Shown here piece after piece: positions 1 to 11,500 of a stretch of DNA of 64,000 nucleotides. The notes below the pieces were generated by a model, which did not search any database, had not been told where the DNA came from, and saw nothing but the letters and a program-made list of their open reading frames with translations. Each line of letters opens with the position of its first letter. The stretch's first letter is position 1. The stretch lies in NCBI GenBank assembly GCA_003260075.1, contig QLIY01000335.1, forward strand, positions 90,774 to 154,773, in the 5' to 3' direction. Position numbers and translations under genes: made by a program. The stretch comes from Phallusia mammillata. Taxonomy: Eukaryota; Chordata; Ascidiacea; Phlebobranchia; Ascidiidae.

Positions 1-115
1 GTGTCCCCGACTATTTTGCGCTCCATACGTTTCAACGTTGCGCAGCTTGATGATTGTAAAAAAGTGCCATTGTGTCGCTGTGTTCTTTCGTCAAGTAAAA
101 TACTAAAGAAAGTGT
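1..115 (+). repeat. Partial copy of interspersed repeat family R1
   Basis: The segment carries the R1 hallmarks: 'gcgctccatacgtttcaacg', 'cgcagcttgatgatt' and 'tgtcgctgtgttctttc', then a short A-rich end. The same order of motifs appears at 361-490, 15225-15360, 60088-60140 and 60785-60935, and in reverse near 35570-35660. The family is about 230 bp when full (see 15130-15360). Its class is not clear; a SINE is possible because it ends in an A-rich 'aaataaact' tail. The copy is cut by the window edge or by age. Confidence 0.6.
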
Positions 116-344
116 TATAAAATGTTAAGACATAACTTACAACATGGAATATTATAATTTTGTAGGTGAATTGGTGCTATACCTGGACAAAAAGGCATGA
201 AAGCACTAATTTAAACTTTGTGTGTGTAATGTACTGAAGTAAACGACCTTTCGGGAGCAAGATGAACGCATTTCGTCGTCAAATCATATGCTCTGGACAG
301 TCAATTTTAGAGCAATTTTAGTTCAACGAAAGTATCATAGCCCC

Positions 345-500
345 CTGGTGTAGCAAAACCATCTTCCACCAATTGTGCCATCCACTTTTTGCGCTTCATA
401 ACATGTCAACGGTGCGCAGCTTTTTTCCAACTTGGTGATTCTTTTAATGATACTGTGTCGCTATATGTCCCTTCTAAGTAAAATAAACTCAACTTAACTT
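345..500 (+). repeat. Copy of interspersed repeat family R1
   Basis: This copy starts near 'cccctggtgtagcaa', continues with 'ccaccaattgtgccatcc', 'gcgcttcataacatg' and 'tgtcgctatatgtccc', and ends in an A-rich 'aaataaactcaac'. It lies in the MED16 intron just upstream of the first visible exon. It has no coding potential. Confidence 0.65.
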
Positions 501-522
501 AAATGGCCGATTTATATTTTAG

Positions 523-2600
523 TTGTTCCAAAAGCAGACGAACAGGCCTGGAGCATCTTTGTACAGAAACCGTCCTTGGTTGTCGATTCTACGCGAAATG
601 TTGGTTATAATTAGGGTGTGGGGTTTACTCAAGTCAGCTTGCTCACCTATCTTCACCCTTCTCGACACCAAGCTCGACGTTCTCGCGCATGCGTACAAGC
701 TCGTGACGTCACTATGGCAAACTAGTAAGTGGTCACGTAATTTAGAAGAAAAAAACGGGATTTGCCAAAAGATTAATGAACTCAAATTGATAGCGTTAAA
801 AATTTGCGAGAGTGTTAAGATGATATGTTTTCTAGTTTTTCTTAGGTAAAGCTATCGAAACAACGATGCATCTTTCTGATAAATTTGAAATAAATCCTTT
901 ACCACTTGACAAGACTTTTCGTTGCATATGCCCTGAATTTAGTTAAACCTGTTTTGAAACAAATAAACGCGTCTAGGACACTTAACAAAATCTTGTATAA
1001 TGTATAAACTAAATTATGTTTTTAACATGATTAGGTGGTGACATGAAAGAACCGGACCCAGCTGCGATGAACGAATGCAGTTTGCTCAGCTGTCAACTCG
1101 TCATACCTCCCCTCGAAGTTATACCGCCACCTAACGGCATTTTAAACCACATCAGATCTTACAGAGGCGAAGCAAAGTAAGTTGTCCATGATTTGGACTT
1201 CTAACAGAATTCTAAACATAAAAGCCGTTTGATGACTCAAAGTGGAAGTGGACTTGCAATTGAGGACCGTATCAGAAAAGCGATGCCCGTATCAGACCTG
1301 AATGTTGGTGAAAATGCAAATTATTCCCAGTGTATAGAGTTAGGCCGGAATCGAGCCCGTTTTATTTTAGTACAAGCCTAAACCAGACCCGAAAAGCCCA
1401 GCCCGACTTACAACTCTGCAACGACTTATCTCCAGTATCGTACACATAACACATTAGGGCGTTGCTCCAGCAATGTGTGATAAACTATGGAAAAAATCAT
1501 ATTTACTTTGGTTGTGAACGTCTTTTAAGTGCATCGATATTTCACATTTTAATCCTGCAACGTCTAATTTTTTATCACTTATTTTCAGATTTGTGTTCGG
1601 CGAACCACAGGCTGACATGCACCTCACCTCATCACGGCAGCAAACCATGGATTATGTGAACAACAGCGCCTCTTCTGGCAAAATCGACGCACTCAGGCGT
1701 GTCTTTTTGGGGAAAACCCCAAACCAGGACCTCAAAGAATGTACAAGGTATGAAAAGCTCTGGGCATTGTCTGCCACATACTTAAAACTTATTTGACTTA
1801 TAGCAACATTTTCTTCATGAAAATTCTACCAGCGTGAGTAATCACTTTAGACAAAGATTGGCAAATGCCGATAGGTGGCGCAAAGAGTCTTTCCGACTAT
1901 TTCGAAGCAAATTTTGTAAAAATGCTGACGGTTAGGGCTTTTAGGTTGGGGTAAAGTTTTATAATAATAATAACAATAGAATCAACGTTTGTATAAACTT
2001 AGTTCCTAATCCCATCCCAGTTTTAATGTTAATTTAAATAAGTGTGTTTTTCGCGCCATCTATCGGCATTTAGGAAACTTTGTCTGTTGGGTAGAGCTAC
2101 TAACACAGGAACTGACAGTACACAGGCTAACTTCCGGTAGGTAGCGAACCCAAATATTTTAAATGCAGTTTTGTGAAACAAAATGGTTAGGGCTATTAGG
2201 GTTGGTCTGAGGTTTCATAATAATAATAGCAATAAAATCAACCTAAAACCCAGTTCTTTATGATAAACTTGGTCCCTAACCTTAGCCCAGTTTCACTGTT
2301 AATTTAAATAACTGTGCTCTTTACGCCGTCTATCGGTATTTAGCAAATCTTTGCTGTCTGTGCGATTTTATGTTAGAGACTCTACCTCTGGCCGTTCTGT
2401 TTTTGATCAAGCCACTTTTCAAGTGAGTTTCAAACAATTTGGTGATAATTTCATGTTTTGTGTTTAGGTGTGGAATAACAACAATGTACAACTCGATGCC
2501 ACGAACTACATTAAAAGTTTGGGATCAACGTTTTATCAAGAGTTGTTTGTGCGGCGGACATTGGAGACTTGTCACTTCCTCTGCCGGATTTATTCCTTAA
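523..2600 (+). CDS. MED16: Mediator complex subunit 16, C-terminal exons (partial)
   Basis: Four exons join in phase: 523-724, 1035-1176, 1589-1747 and 2468-2600 (stop TAA 2598-2600). The gene begins upstream of the window. The first exon has the MED16-type helical stretch 'LREMLVIIRVWGLLK'. The second has 'NECSLLSCQLVIPPLEVIPP'. The third ends at the start of the family's C-terminal Cys motif, 'ECTRCG', which is completed in the last exon with 'WDQRFIKSCLCGGHW'. This CxxC...CxCGG ending is characteristic of animal MED16, a tail-module subunit of Mediator that links activators to RNA polymerase II in the nucleus. All four introns use GT-AG. The last exon runs into a 3' UTR with AATAAA at 2749-2754. 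Identity is confident; the 5' part is outside the window. Confidence 0.93.
1849..2085. mobile_element. MITE with about 35-bp terminal inverted repeats
   Basis: The left end reads 'agacaaagattggcaaatgc' followed by 'cgataggtggcgc'. The right end is its inverse: 'gcgccatctatcggcattt' followed by 'aggaaactttgtct'. The interior is AT-rich with no ORF. A second, more decayed copy sits directly downstream (2124-2366), and a third with 'cagacaaagtttgct' ends is at 47289-47480. The element lies in the last MED16 intron. Family name not known to me. Confidence 0.7.
2124..2366. mobile_element. Second, diverged copy of the 1849-2085 MITE
   Basis: It shares the interior 'ggttagggctattagggttgg', the AT-rich 'ataataatagcaataaaatc' and the right end 'ctatcggtatttagcaaatc' with the preceding copy, in the same orientation. 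The two copies lie head to tail with about 40 bp between them. Confidence 0.6.
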
Positions 2601-2748
2601 AAGTTCTCGGGACTTTACAATCACATTACGAACTCCGCTTAAACCAACCACGGAGACAAAAGCCAAAACATGTTGTAACTTTCTGCGGAGTCCATGTTGT
2701 TGTAAGAGATGTATTTATTACACTGCCAGGTTCCAAACATTTTACAGC

Positions 2749-2754
2749 AATAAA
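2749..2754 (+). promoter_or_regulatory. Polyadenylation signal of MED16
   Basis: AATAAA lies 149 nt after the MED16 stop codon, the first canonical hexamer in the 3' UTR. Confidence 0.65.
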
Positions 2755-2759
2755 ATGGC

Positions 2760-5560
2760 CGTGAAAATGTTTCTCTTGGCTGCTTGTATAGGCATGGGCG
2801 CCGCGGGCAGAAAATTTAGCAAAATTTTGACACATATATACTCATATGAATGCCAAGTGAATATGTACGTATAAACATAAATATTTGCAATATAAATCTT
2901 GACACAGCGTAGGCGTTCCCACGTTCGAAAAGCAACAAAACGACAGGGCTAATGGAAACAACAACAGAAACGTAAATAAAGCACACATTGTCAAGCTCGG
3001 TACCCAAACTTTCTATAATGGGGGCCAATTTTTATCAGGTGAAGACGCCCGCGGGGCAACGTTTTTTTGCAAAGTTTTTAAACCGAATATACGGGATTTA
3101 AGTTGAGTTTATTTCGCTCGGTGAAAGGAAGCACCATGGTAAATAAAGTTCCATCGAAAGCTTTTGCGTAAAGTCGCCACTACCTAAAACTTAATTCAAA
3201 CTTTGACGAGCCATACGCAACAAAATTTAAACCAGCAGCCACGGTCAACGTGAATTTCCGCTGCAGGCCGCACTTTGGACACTCACTTTTCATTTATCAG
3301 TTTTTTTGACGGAATATGTTAAGTGGATTGAAATCCCCAGGGGTCAAGTGCCCCTCTTGGCTTCACGTGCTTGCGCTTATGTGTTTAGGTCAAGATCTTA
3401 GAGACGGTTCTTGATTTGGTGGGTTTCAAGTTCATTTTGACTAGGGTTACCAAACGTGAAAACAATTACCACTAAACTGGAAATAGTTACGCAAATTTGA
3501 AGCATTATGGAGGTCAAAATAATAAAAGCACTATTGGTGGATCATGACAAACCGCGTCCTTGCTAAATCACTAACAGGTAAAATCTAGCCAACAGTTGAT
3601 GACCCGCTCAACAAAAATATAACATGTCACGCATTGTTTTCCAAGTAGGAATGCCTACGAGTACCGAAACCCGTTGTGGGTTACCTCATGGACATAACAT
3701 GGGGTATTTTGTTTCAGTTAAATGGGTCGTTTTGTTAATTCAATACCCCTAGTTCTAGCGCAACGTTGGAATTGCTCGTCGGGATAGGCATGGCGGATTC
3801 GACTTTCAGCTTAGGAAATTAATCAATAGCCAAATAATTCAGAGAATAGTTTCCTGTATTGCAGTGAGATTAAATTAGTTATTCCTGAATGACTATAAAA
3901 TGAATAATTACTTCCGATTCAACATGTCAATTTCACTAGTATTAACGCAGTCACTGCAGTCGGTCTTGGGCCTATTTATTGATTAATTTTTGACCGCCAA
4001 TTACTTGAATTAGATCCAACAATTTTATTTATCTCAAAAAATTATAAAAAAAACACCTTCTTCGATTTTGTTACGAATGCTGAGCAATGTAAACAAATCG
4101 TGCTCATTCAAGCGTGTCGTGTCAGTTTCACAATTGACTTTCGGAGACAGGGCTGTAAAAAATTCCAGCGCAAATTTGTGGCTGAATTGATTTGGATTCC
4201 GTTAATTTTGGCCTGTTTAGTTAAACAACAGTCAAGTCTAGTGCTGTTTGGGAAATTTTGATTTCTGTCTATGCCCTTTTTGTGACTGTATAATGAAATT
4301 TTTGGATAATGTAGATTCAGAATTTTAGACCAATTGATTGATTGATTTTTGGTTTTTGCGTGTATGTATTTTTTCAAACATGCCAGTTGTGTTAGTATAT
4401 TATGTTGTGACAGTAGTAGTACTAAATGTTACTGTTGTGGTTTGTGGGTAAGATTTAATTTACAAAATTGCCAACATTTTGACCTGCTTATTAGATCAAT
4501 GTGTATTATTATTATTTCAAAAAAGCTGTAAAATAAAAATAACTACCAGTCCAGAAAGAGTTTGAGTGCAAAAAATAAAAATATTTGTTTTAATTCCTGG
4601 TTATATTGTGGCATAAACTAACAAGAGTGGTTTCCAGTTACACTTACTGCAAAATTTGCAAACCACTTATGTTCAGTTGATTTAAAATAAGAGTAAAGCT
4701 GCAGCCCAAATTGGAGTGACTGCACAATGCCAAAATATTAACATCTTTAATAACACGTTGACTGCCATCTAGCCAGGCTTGCCAGATACGAGTATACTCG
4801 TAGTAGACTTATTTGATTGTAACACGCTTAAAACAAGCTGGCGTCTCGAACTAACGTCGTGGATGCGTCATGGCAACACCGAGACACCCTACACCAGCAT
4901 GTTACCTACAAGTTAACTCGTAGCATGGCACAAAATACTTTAACTTTCTGATTTCAGAAAGCCACTAAAACATGTTTGGCAAATTTGAGCACAACATAGG
5001 AATATCCCTTGGCAGTCAATGTGTTAAATAAAATGGTTCCACAATTTTGACACATTATTCTAGGCTTTTTACACCGAAAACCACTACGAGCCACATTCAA
5101 TGAAACTTAGTTCAACAAATGTTGGTCATAGTGGTCCCCAGTGTACTCGAAGAACTTGTGTACTTGGCAGTCAGCAGAATATGGCAGTTCCCAATGAGAT
5201 CTTGGGCGTGTAGAACCATTTTGTTCAGCATACACCCATGTATAACCTCTTCTGTGTGCAAGACCATTTATACTGGGTACAGATGCAAGTGATAAACCGG
5301 ACTAGGCAGTATGTTATACTGAATTTCTGTGTTCAGTAAAAAATTGACATGTAATTTTTTTCATTAAAAACAACTTATGCATGCTCCTGCTATATTCTGC
5401 AAACTGGTGTGTGTAGAAGTAACATTGTATTGTACACAAGTAAAACTCATTAGAGATTGAAACATAGCAAAAAAGCTGATTCATATGTATTTGTTTGCAG
5501 GTGCTACTGTGAAGGTTGTTCATTCCACAAACGTTTATTTTTGTAACTTAACAAACTTAC
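2760..5560. other. Intergenic region MED16-EPS8, no gene seen
   Basis: No exon with conserved protein content was found on either strand. The stretch is AT-rich. At about 5170-5265 it contains a sequence related to 34070-34210 (shared 'gagatcttgg', 'cataacctctt', 'gtgtgcaagacca'), so a diverged repeat lies upstream of both the EPS8 and CHERP starts. The EPS8 promoter is presumably here, but no clear core element can be pointed to. Confidence 0.5.
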
Positions 5561-5590
5561 AGTCCAAAGTGCCTTCAGTTAGCCTTGAGA
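5550..5590 (+). promoter_or_regulatory. Candidate 3' splice acceptors just upstream of the EPS8 ATG
   Basis: Two acceptor-like sites, 'aacttacag' (ending 5563) and 'gccttcag' (ending 5578), lie 12-27 nt before the ATG at 5591. Either could receive a 5' UTR exon or, as is common in tunicates, a trans-spliced leader. The leader itself is not in the window. Confidence 0.4.
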
Positions 5591-8500
5591 ATGAAGCCCC
5601 CACTGTCTGGTTCGGATCCAGCCCCAGATTTTCTCACGAAAAGTGTTGATTCTGGGGGAGCGCAACCCTCTGCTAAGGCAATTTACGAGCAAAGGAAAAA
5701 CTATGCCAAGAGTGCAGCAGCCATAAGTGAAGTGTCAGAGTATAGGGTTGAGGTAAGGCTTGAATAATTTTAATTGGTAAAGTCATGTTACCAAAATATT
5801 TATGATGAGGTTTGGCTAACTTGCATGTTATCAGGCTATAAAAAGTTTTTTATAGTGCAGTGTTATGGGTTATGATATATTTTTGCCATCCATTATCTAG
5901 GTATAAATTAGTTTCAAAAAAGTATTTGACCTACACCTTGTGCTATTTTACTTCTGTTTAATATTTTACATTATGATTCCTTTTCTAGCATCTTGCAACA
6001 TTTCCAATGGAAAGAAAGGGTGCCATGCTGACCATTGACGACAGTATTCGCAAACTCAAACTCTTGGAGGCAAAAGGAAAAATTTGGACGCAGGAAGTGT
6101 ATCTGTATGTTGACGAAAAATGTGTAAAACTCCTTGATATGACAACACACGTAAGTAGTTTTAGATCTTTTTTTGCTAAATTTAGATCCTAGCGTTCCTG
6201 ACTTTAATATATACATATACTTTTTAAAACAAACTGATAAGCTGCAGACAGTGCAGCTGGTGACAAGAGATCGACTCTATAAGTTAGTGTTGCCACCTTA
6301 TGGCTTTTTAGTTTGCTGGGAGTAATTTTGAATGAATGATCAGACTCTTCATTCTGACTTAACTATATAACCAGTGCTTTTTTGTTGTTGTAAATGTACA
6401 ACAAGTTTATGGCTTTTTATATAATCCATGTAAAGCAAAATTTGTGTATTTATCAATCTCACCTCAAACTTTTCATGTAGGATGAGTTGGAACATTTTGC
6501 TCTTTCAACCTTGCAACATGTTCAACCAGTGTTGGATTCTTGTGTGTACAACAGCATCTGTGCTCTCGTGTTGAAAGAACCAGATCAAAAATCACCTGAT
6601 ATACATTTGTTTCAATGCATCAATTTCCCAGTAAGTTACCTGAACAGAAACCTTTGTAAAGTTTGTACATAATTGGTATAAAACCCTAATGTACATATTG
6701 GCATAGTATTGCTGGCGCATGTGTCTTTATGCTTAACTGATATGCCGAAATGATGGTTTAAAACAGTGGTTCCCAACCAGGGCCCATGGCCCCCCAGGGG
6801 GGCATACGAGCTGTGTTTCGGGGGGCCACGTGCATAGATTCACAAGAAACATCCACTAAAAGTCATTTTCACCACTAAAAGTCATTTGCCAAAAAGTTAC
6901 TTTAAGGGGGCCATGGTCCACGAAAGGTTGGGAACCACTGGTTTGAAAGCATACGGTTGCATTTTTAAACACAACTTTTGACACTGCTAGCACATTAAAA
7001 GCCCGCTTTATAAAAATGAAATCTATATGTCATTTGTTAGTGCATTGTAAAGCACTCAGAAAATTACCACGTAATTTTTAACTTTTGACATATTGCAGAT
7101 GAGTTTGTGTGTGTTTATACTACAAATAATATGTTAACTTTGCTTTTGCCTGTTTTAAAAGTAAAACCAGGGTTTGATTTTCCTATACAATCAAAACATT
7201 CGTTCCATACTCGCAGTACCAAGCTGTGGTGTCTATTCCTGGGCCTTGTGCCATTGTTACAGATCTTTCAAGGGCTTCTATACCTCTTAAGCCCCAACAA
7301 GTACCTAAACCTACACTTTACAGCATTTTTCTTGTGCTTAAAGAAAGAAAAATTCTATTGCGGCCATTGGAGATTATTTGTCGAGCTTATTTTCTCTGTT
7401 AAAACTTCCTGTCTTCGCTGATTCATTAGGGATTTCAAGTGTGCTTATAAGTTGATAGGGAACCACTTAGGAATCATTAAACTGGAACTTTAAGTTCAAG
7501 CTGCTTTAACTAAACCTCAACCAAGGTCCGTTCCTAAATCTTGTGACAAAAAATGAACCTGTGTACTTTTTTTTAGAGTACATTTCTGTTGTGCAAAAAA
7601 TGTTTAGTTTATTAATAATATTTTAATTTTATAAACCAATTATATATATACTGTGTAATTTGTAGCTTTTATTATTAAATGTAAGGCACTTTTTACTTAA
7701 ATATATTCATATCATATTAATTCATCATATTTTGGAATTTTTCCGAGTTTGTTTTTTAAGTAAAGTTAATAATTTTTTAACTATTTCTTCATGTTAAATG
7801 TCTGACCTCATTAAAATTATTTCTAGTATGGTTACAAACAAGACAATTTGTTTTTCTTTGTAGGCCGACCAAGTATGTATGGATATCAGCTCTGCATGGC
7901 AAGACATTAAAAGCAAAAAAGGAAAGAAAAGTCGTCCAGAAACACTAAGAAAGCAGCGCCAGTCGGTTCGTTCAACTGCTCCTGGAACTGACCCCCCTAA
8001 CCGACAGATTAACGTCAAGGAGAAGGTTGCTGCATGGACGACACAAATCGAAGCTCAAAGTATGTTGCGAACGTCAAGAGACCACTTGTTGTGCTTGAGT
8101 GGTTTAAAGTTACATTTGTGATCTATTTTACGCTTGACTCATATGATGCATAGCATATACAAAGGCTATTTGTGTTGTAGATAGGGTTTAAACAATCGGT
8201 CTTCACTGTAATTTTGGCCAAACATTTATGCTTTACAATTTTTTTTGAAGACAAGAATTTTGCTGTCATGAAATTACAAAAAACACAAAATTTTCATGAG
8301 AAAAGTTTAAATCACTTAATCAGTTTTTGTGCTTAAAATACCTTCAAATTTGACATTTTAACATTCACCAGTAAGTAATGCAATCAAATAATAGTAAAGA
8401 TTTTGCAAAGAATGTGTATTTTTGCTGGGATTGCAGTTTCAAAGGTTTCAAAAAACATTATCTTTTATCAAGGTATTAACAGAAAATAATCGAATATATT

Positions 8501-11500
8501 ATATTTTTGAACTCAATTATTATCCTACAACATATATTTCTTAGTTAATCAACATCAGAAATCTTTTTTTCATATTTTTTAGCTGACCCAATACCCGCTT
8601 CACCTCGATCAACCAATGGATTTCAGGAAAACTCCCCAGAAATGTTAATGTTTAAAGTTCAGCGTGATGTTGTGAGTTTTGTTCTGTTTAATTACTCAAC
8701 ACAACATGTGATGGTAAATGGTTTAAACCTGATTAAACAACTCAAGTGCATGGATGTGTTGCAGTTTGTTCAGTTGCTGCAAAAAGCACCCACAAATTTA
8801 AGTGTTGACCACTAACTGAATCATAAAAAAGGTTTTTGGTATCAGCGCTCTGTGTGTTTTGTTTTTCATGTTAGTAGGTATGTTAACTCTGTTTATTTAC
8901 ACAACAACAACAATAATAAAACAATAAGAAATAGAGAATTTCCTTTTTTGACCATTGCCCAACAAAGGCAATAAAATATATGTCAGTTTCGGTTGTGTCA
9001 ATTGTCTGTTTGTTTTTATTTTTAATTTTGATGTTAGGGTGACATTTTGATTTACTTATTTTCATTTAACAACACTGTTATTTTCAGCAATACACCAACT
9101 AAACTTAGCTGAAATAATTTACCGAAAATAACCATTTTTGGTAGTTAACCCCCTACAACCATTTTTTTGTAATTGTTATGCTAAAAAACAACCATTTTTG
9201 TGTAAATATTCTGGTGCATAATGTTAAATATGACACGTTTTTTCTATTGCTCGAACCATCACCAGTAAATAAGCCTGCATCAGACACACTAGATGATTTT
9301 ATAACTTTCTGTTTTTGTAGCAAATGCTTAATCATGCGCCCCCCCCCCGGTTAAAAAACAACCACTTGTTTAATAAATAACAACATCATAACTTTTTGTG
9401 TGTAAATATTATGGTCAGAAAACAACCATTTTTTAAATAAATAACATTCAACAACCATTTTTATGTAAATATTATGGCCAGAACAACCATTTTTTGATAA
9501 ATAACAGTCAACAACCATTTTTATGTAATACACAGTCAGAAACAACCATTATTTTGATAAATATTCTGGTCAACAGTGTAAAAAATAACATGTTCTTCCC
9601 ATTGCTCAAGCCATCACCAACAAATAGGCCTGTATCAGACATACTAGATGATTTTATAACTTTATAACTTTCTGTTTTTGTAGCAAATGCTTAATCATGC
9701 ATTGGACGACATAGAAATCTTTGTTGCGAAAATGCAAAAATCAGCTGAAGCTGCCAAAGAACTGGAAGGACGAAAAACAAAAGGCTCGAAACGATCGAGT
9801 AAGAAGAAACAACAGCGAGAACCTGGGATAGGAATGCTCGAACTGAGAGCAAGACTTCCACCCCCTGAAATGTTTGTCGATTGTTACCAAAAGTTCAAGT
9901 TCTGTTTCAATTTGCTGGTAAGTTGTTTTTCTGAAATGTTTTAAAATTTAAATTACGGCTTTTTAATGTATTTTGTGTGGATTGGTGTCAATTCGCATGA
10001 ATGTTTTGATAAGTCTTTTATAATATTTAGCATTGCAGGAATTTCATCAATCTATTTCGTTTATTGCTGCTAATTCAGGATTTAATACGATCACTTGAAA
10101 ATTTATAGAACTGAGAACCACTGATTTAAATAACGTTAATTCTGTAAACCAAGAAACAACAACATTTTGAACACTGCTTGCCAATATACTTGTTTTATCA
10201 AAGTAGGTATGGAATCCTGTGCCAACATTTTTTGTGTGTAATAGTGGTTTAACAAACCGAAAACAATGAATGTTATAGTTTGAATTATACCAAAAGCCTG
10301 ATTTTGACACATACTAGAGGTTACAGGCCCCTGTTGTAAACTATTTATACTTTTATGTCTTGTTTTAATTGTTCTGTGTAAAAAAACACAATAAATCATG
10401 GTAATTCTAACAACAAAATCTTAAGATACACACTCTGTCACTTTCACTGTATAAATTTTCTAAATAAAACCATAAACATATGTTTATGGCCAATATGACA
10501 TTTGTAGAGAAACTAAAACAGGTTATCATTTGATGGACCTATTATATAACCCAGTAGAAGTAAATACAGACTGGAATTTATGTGCATTTCCAGTATTTAT
10601 AAAAATGAACAACATAGCAGTTTTAATATAGATGCCAAATTAGTAAATTTTGGCTGGTTTTCTATGGGCAGTTGGTCATTATGCTATCAATTATGAGCAG
10701 TGTAGTGTCGTGGTCGTTTTGTATCAGTTTAATTGTCTCTCGATTTGGACCATCAGCTTATATATGATCGGGTGTGTCGTTGTCAATTGATCAATATTTG
10801 CTGAATGACACAACCAGGTGTGGTCAGAACGCTGCTAATTTCAACTGGTCTATTGCTTGTTTGCTAACCCATGACTATCATCAGGTTTTTAGTATTGGAA
10901 GAAAGGAATTTTTACACCCTCTTGTTAAGCTCATTGTTATTTTAGTGTCAATGACAATGGTTTTGTTAACCAGGCCTGAATCACAAAGATGTTTGGTGTG
11001 TGTTGAGAAAGCCTTAATCATTGAGATCGGTATAAACATAATCAACCAATCATTCTTATGATAAATTATCTTCATTTCTGGATCTATTTACAATTCATTG
11101 CTTTGTTCATCACTTGGTTGCAAAATTAGTATTTATAGCAAGGATTCATTTCATTAAACCAACTTTAAACAGCACCATTGTCATTTTTCAAGTTTGACTG
11201 ACTAAAAAAATGGCATAATGAAACACAAATCAACAAAGCTTGTATTAAACAATTAGGTTTGTGGTTAACAGATTGTTTGTTACATTTGCATTACAATCTT
11301 ACCTATGTATACATACAAGCTCAGACTTTTTGTGACTAATTCAAAAATGTCCTTAAAACAAGCTTAATATAACATTCATTTAAAATTGTAAATACACAAA
11401 AAATGTCATTACTGCTCTTGAAAGAATGTTCTCAAGTTTATTTTTGTCCTTGTCTTATACAAACTTTGTCAGGCAGTTTTATGCAAGACAAAGTTTATGG

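Noticed and set aside
9120..9560. CRISPR-like spaced repeat ('aacaaccatttttatgtaa')
   Set aside because: The spacers are not unique and the repeat is degenerate AT-rich DNA in an animal intron.
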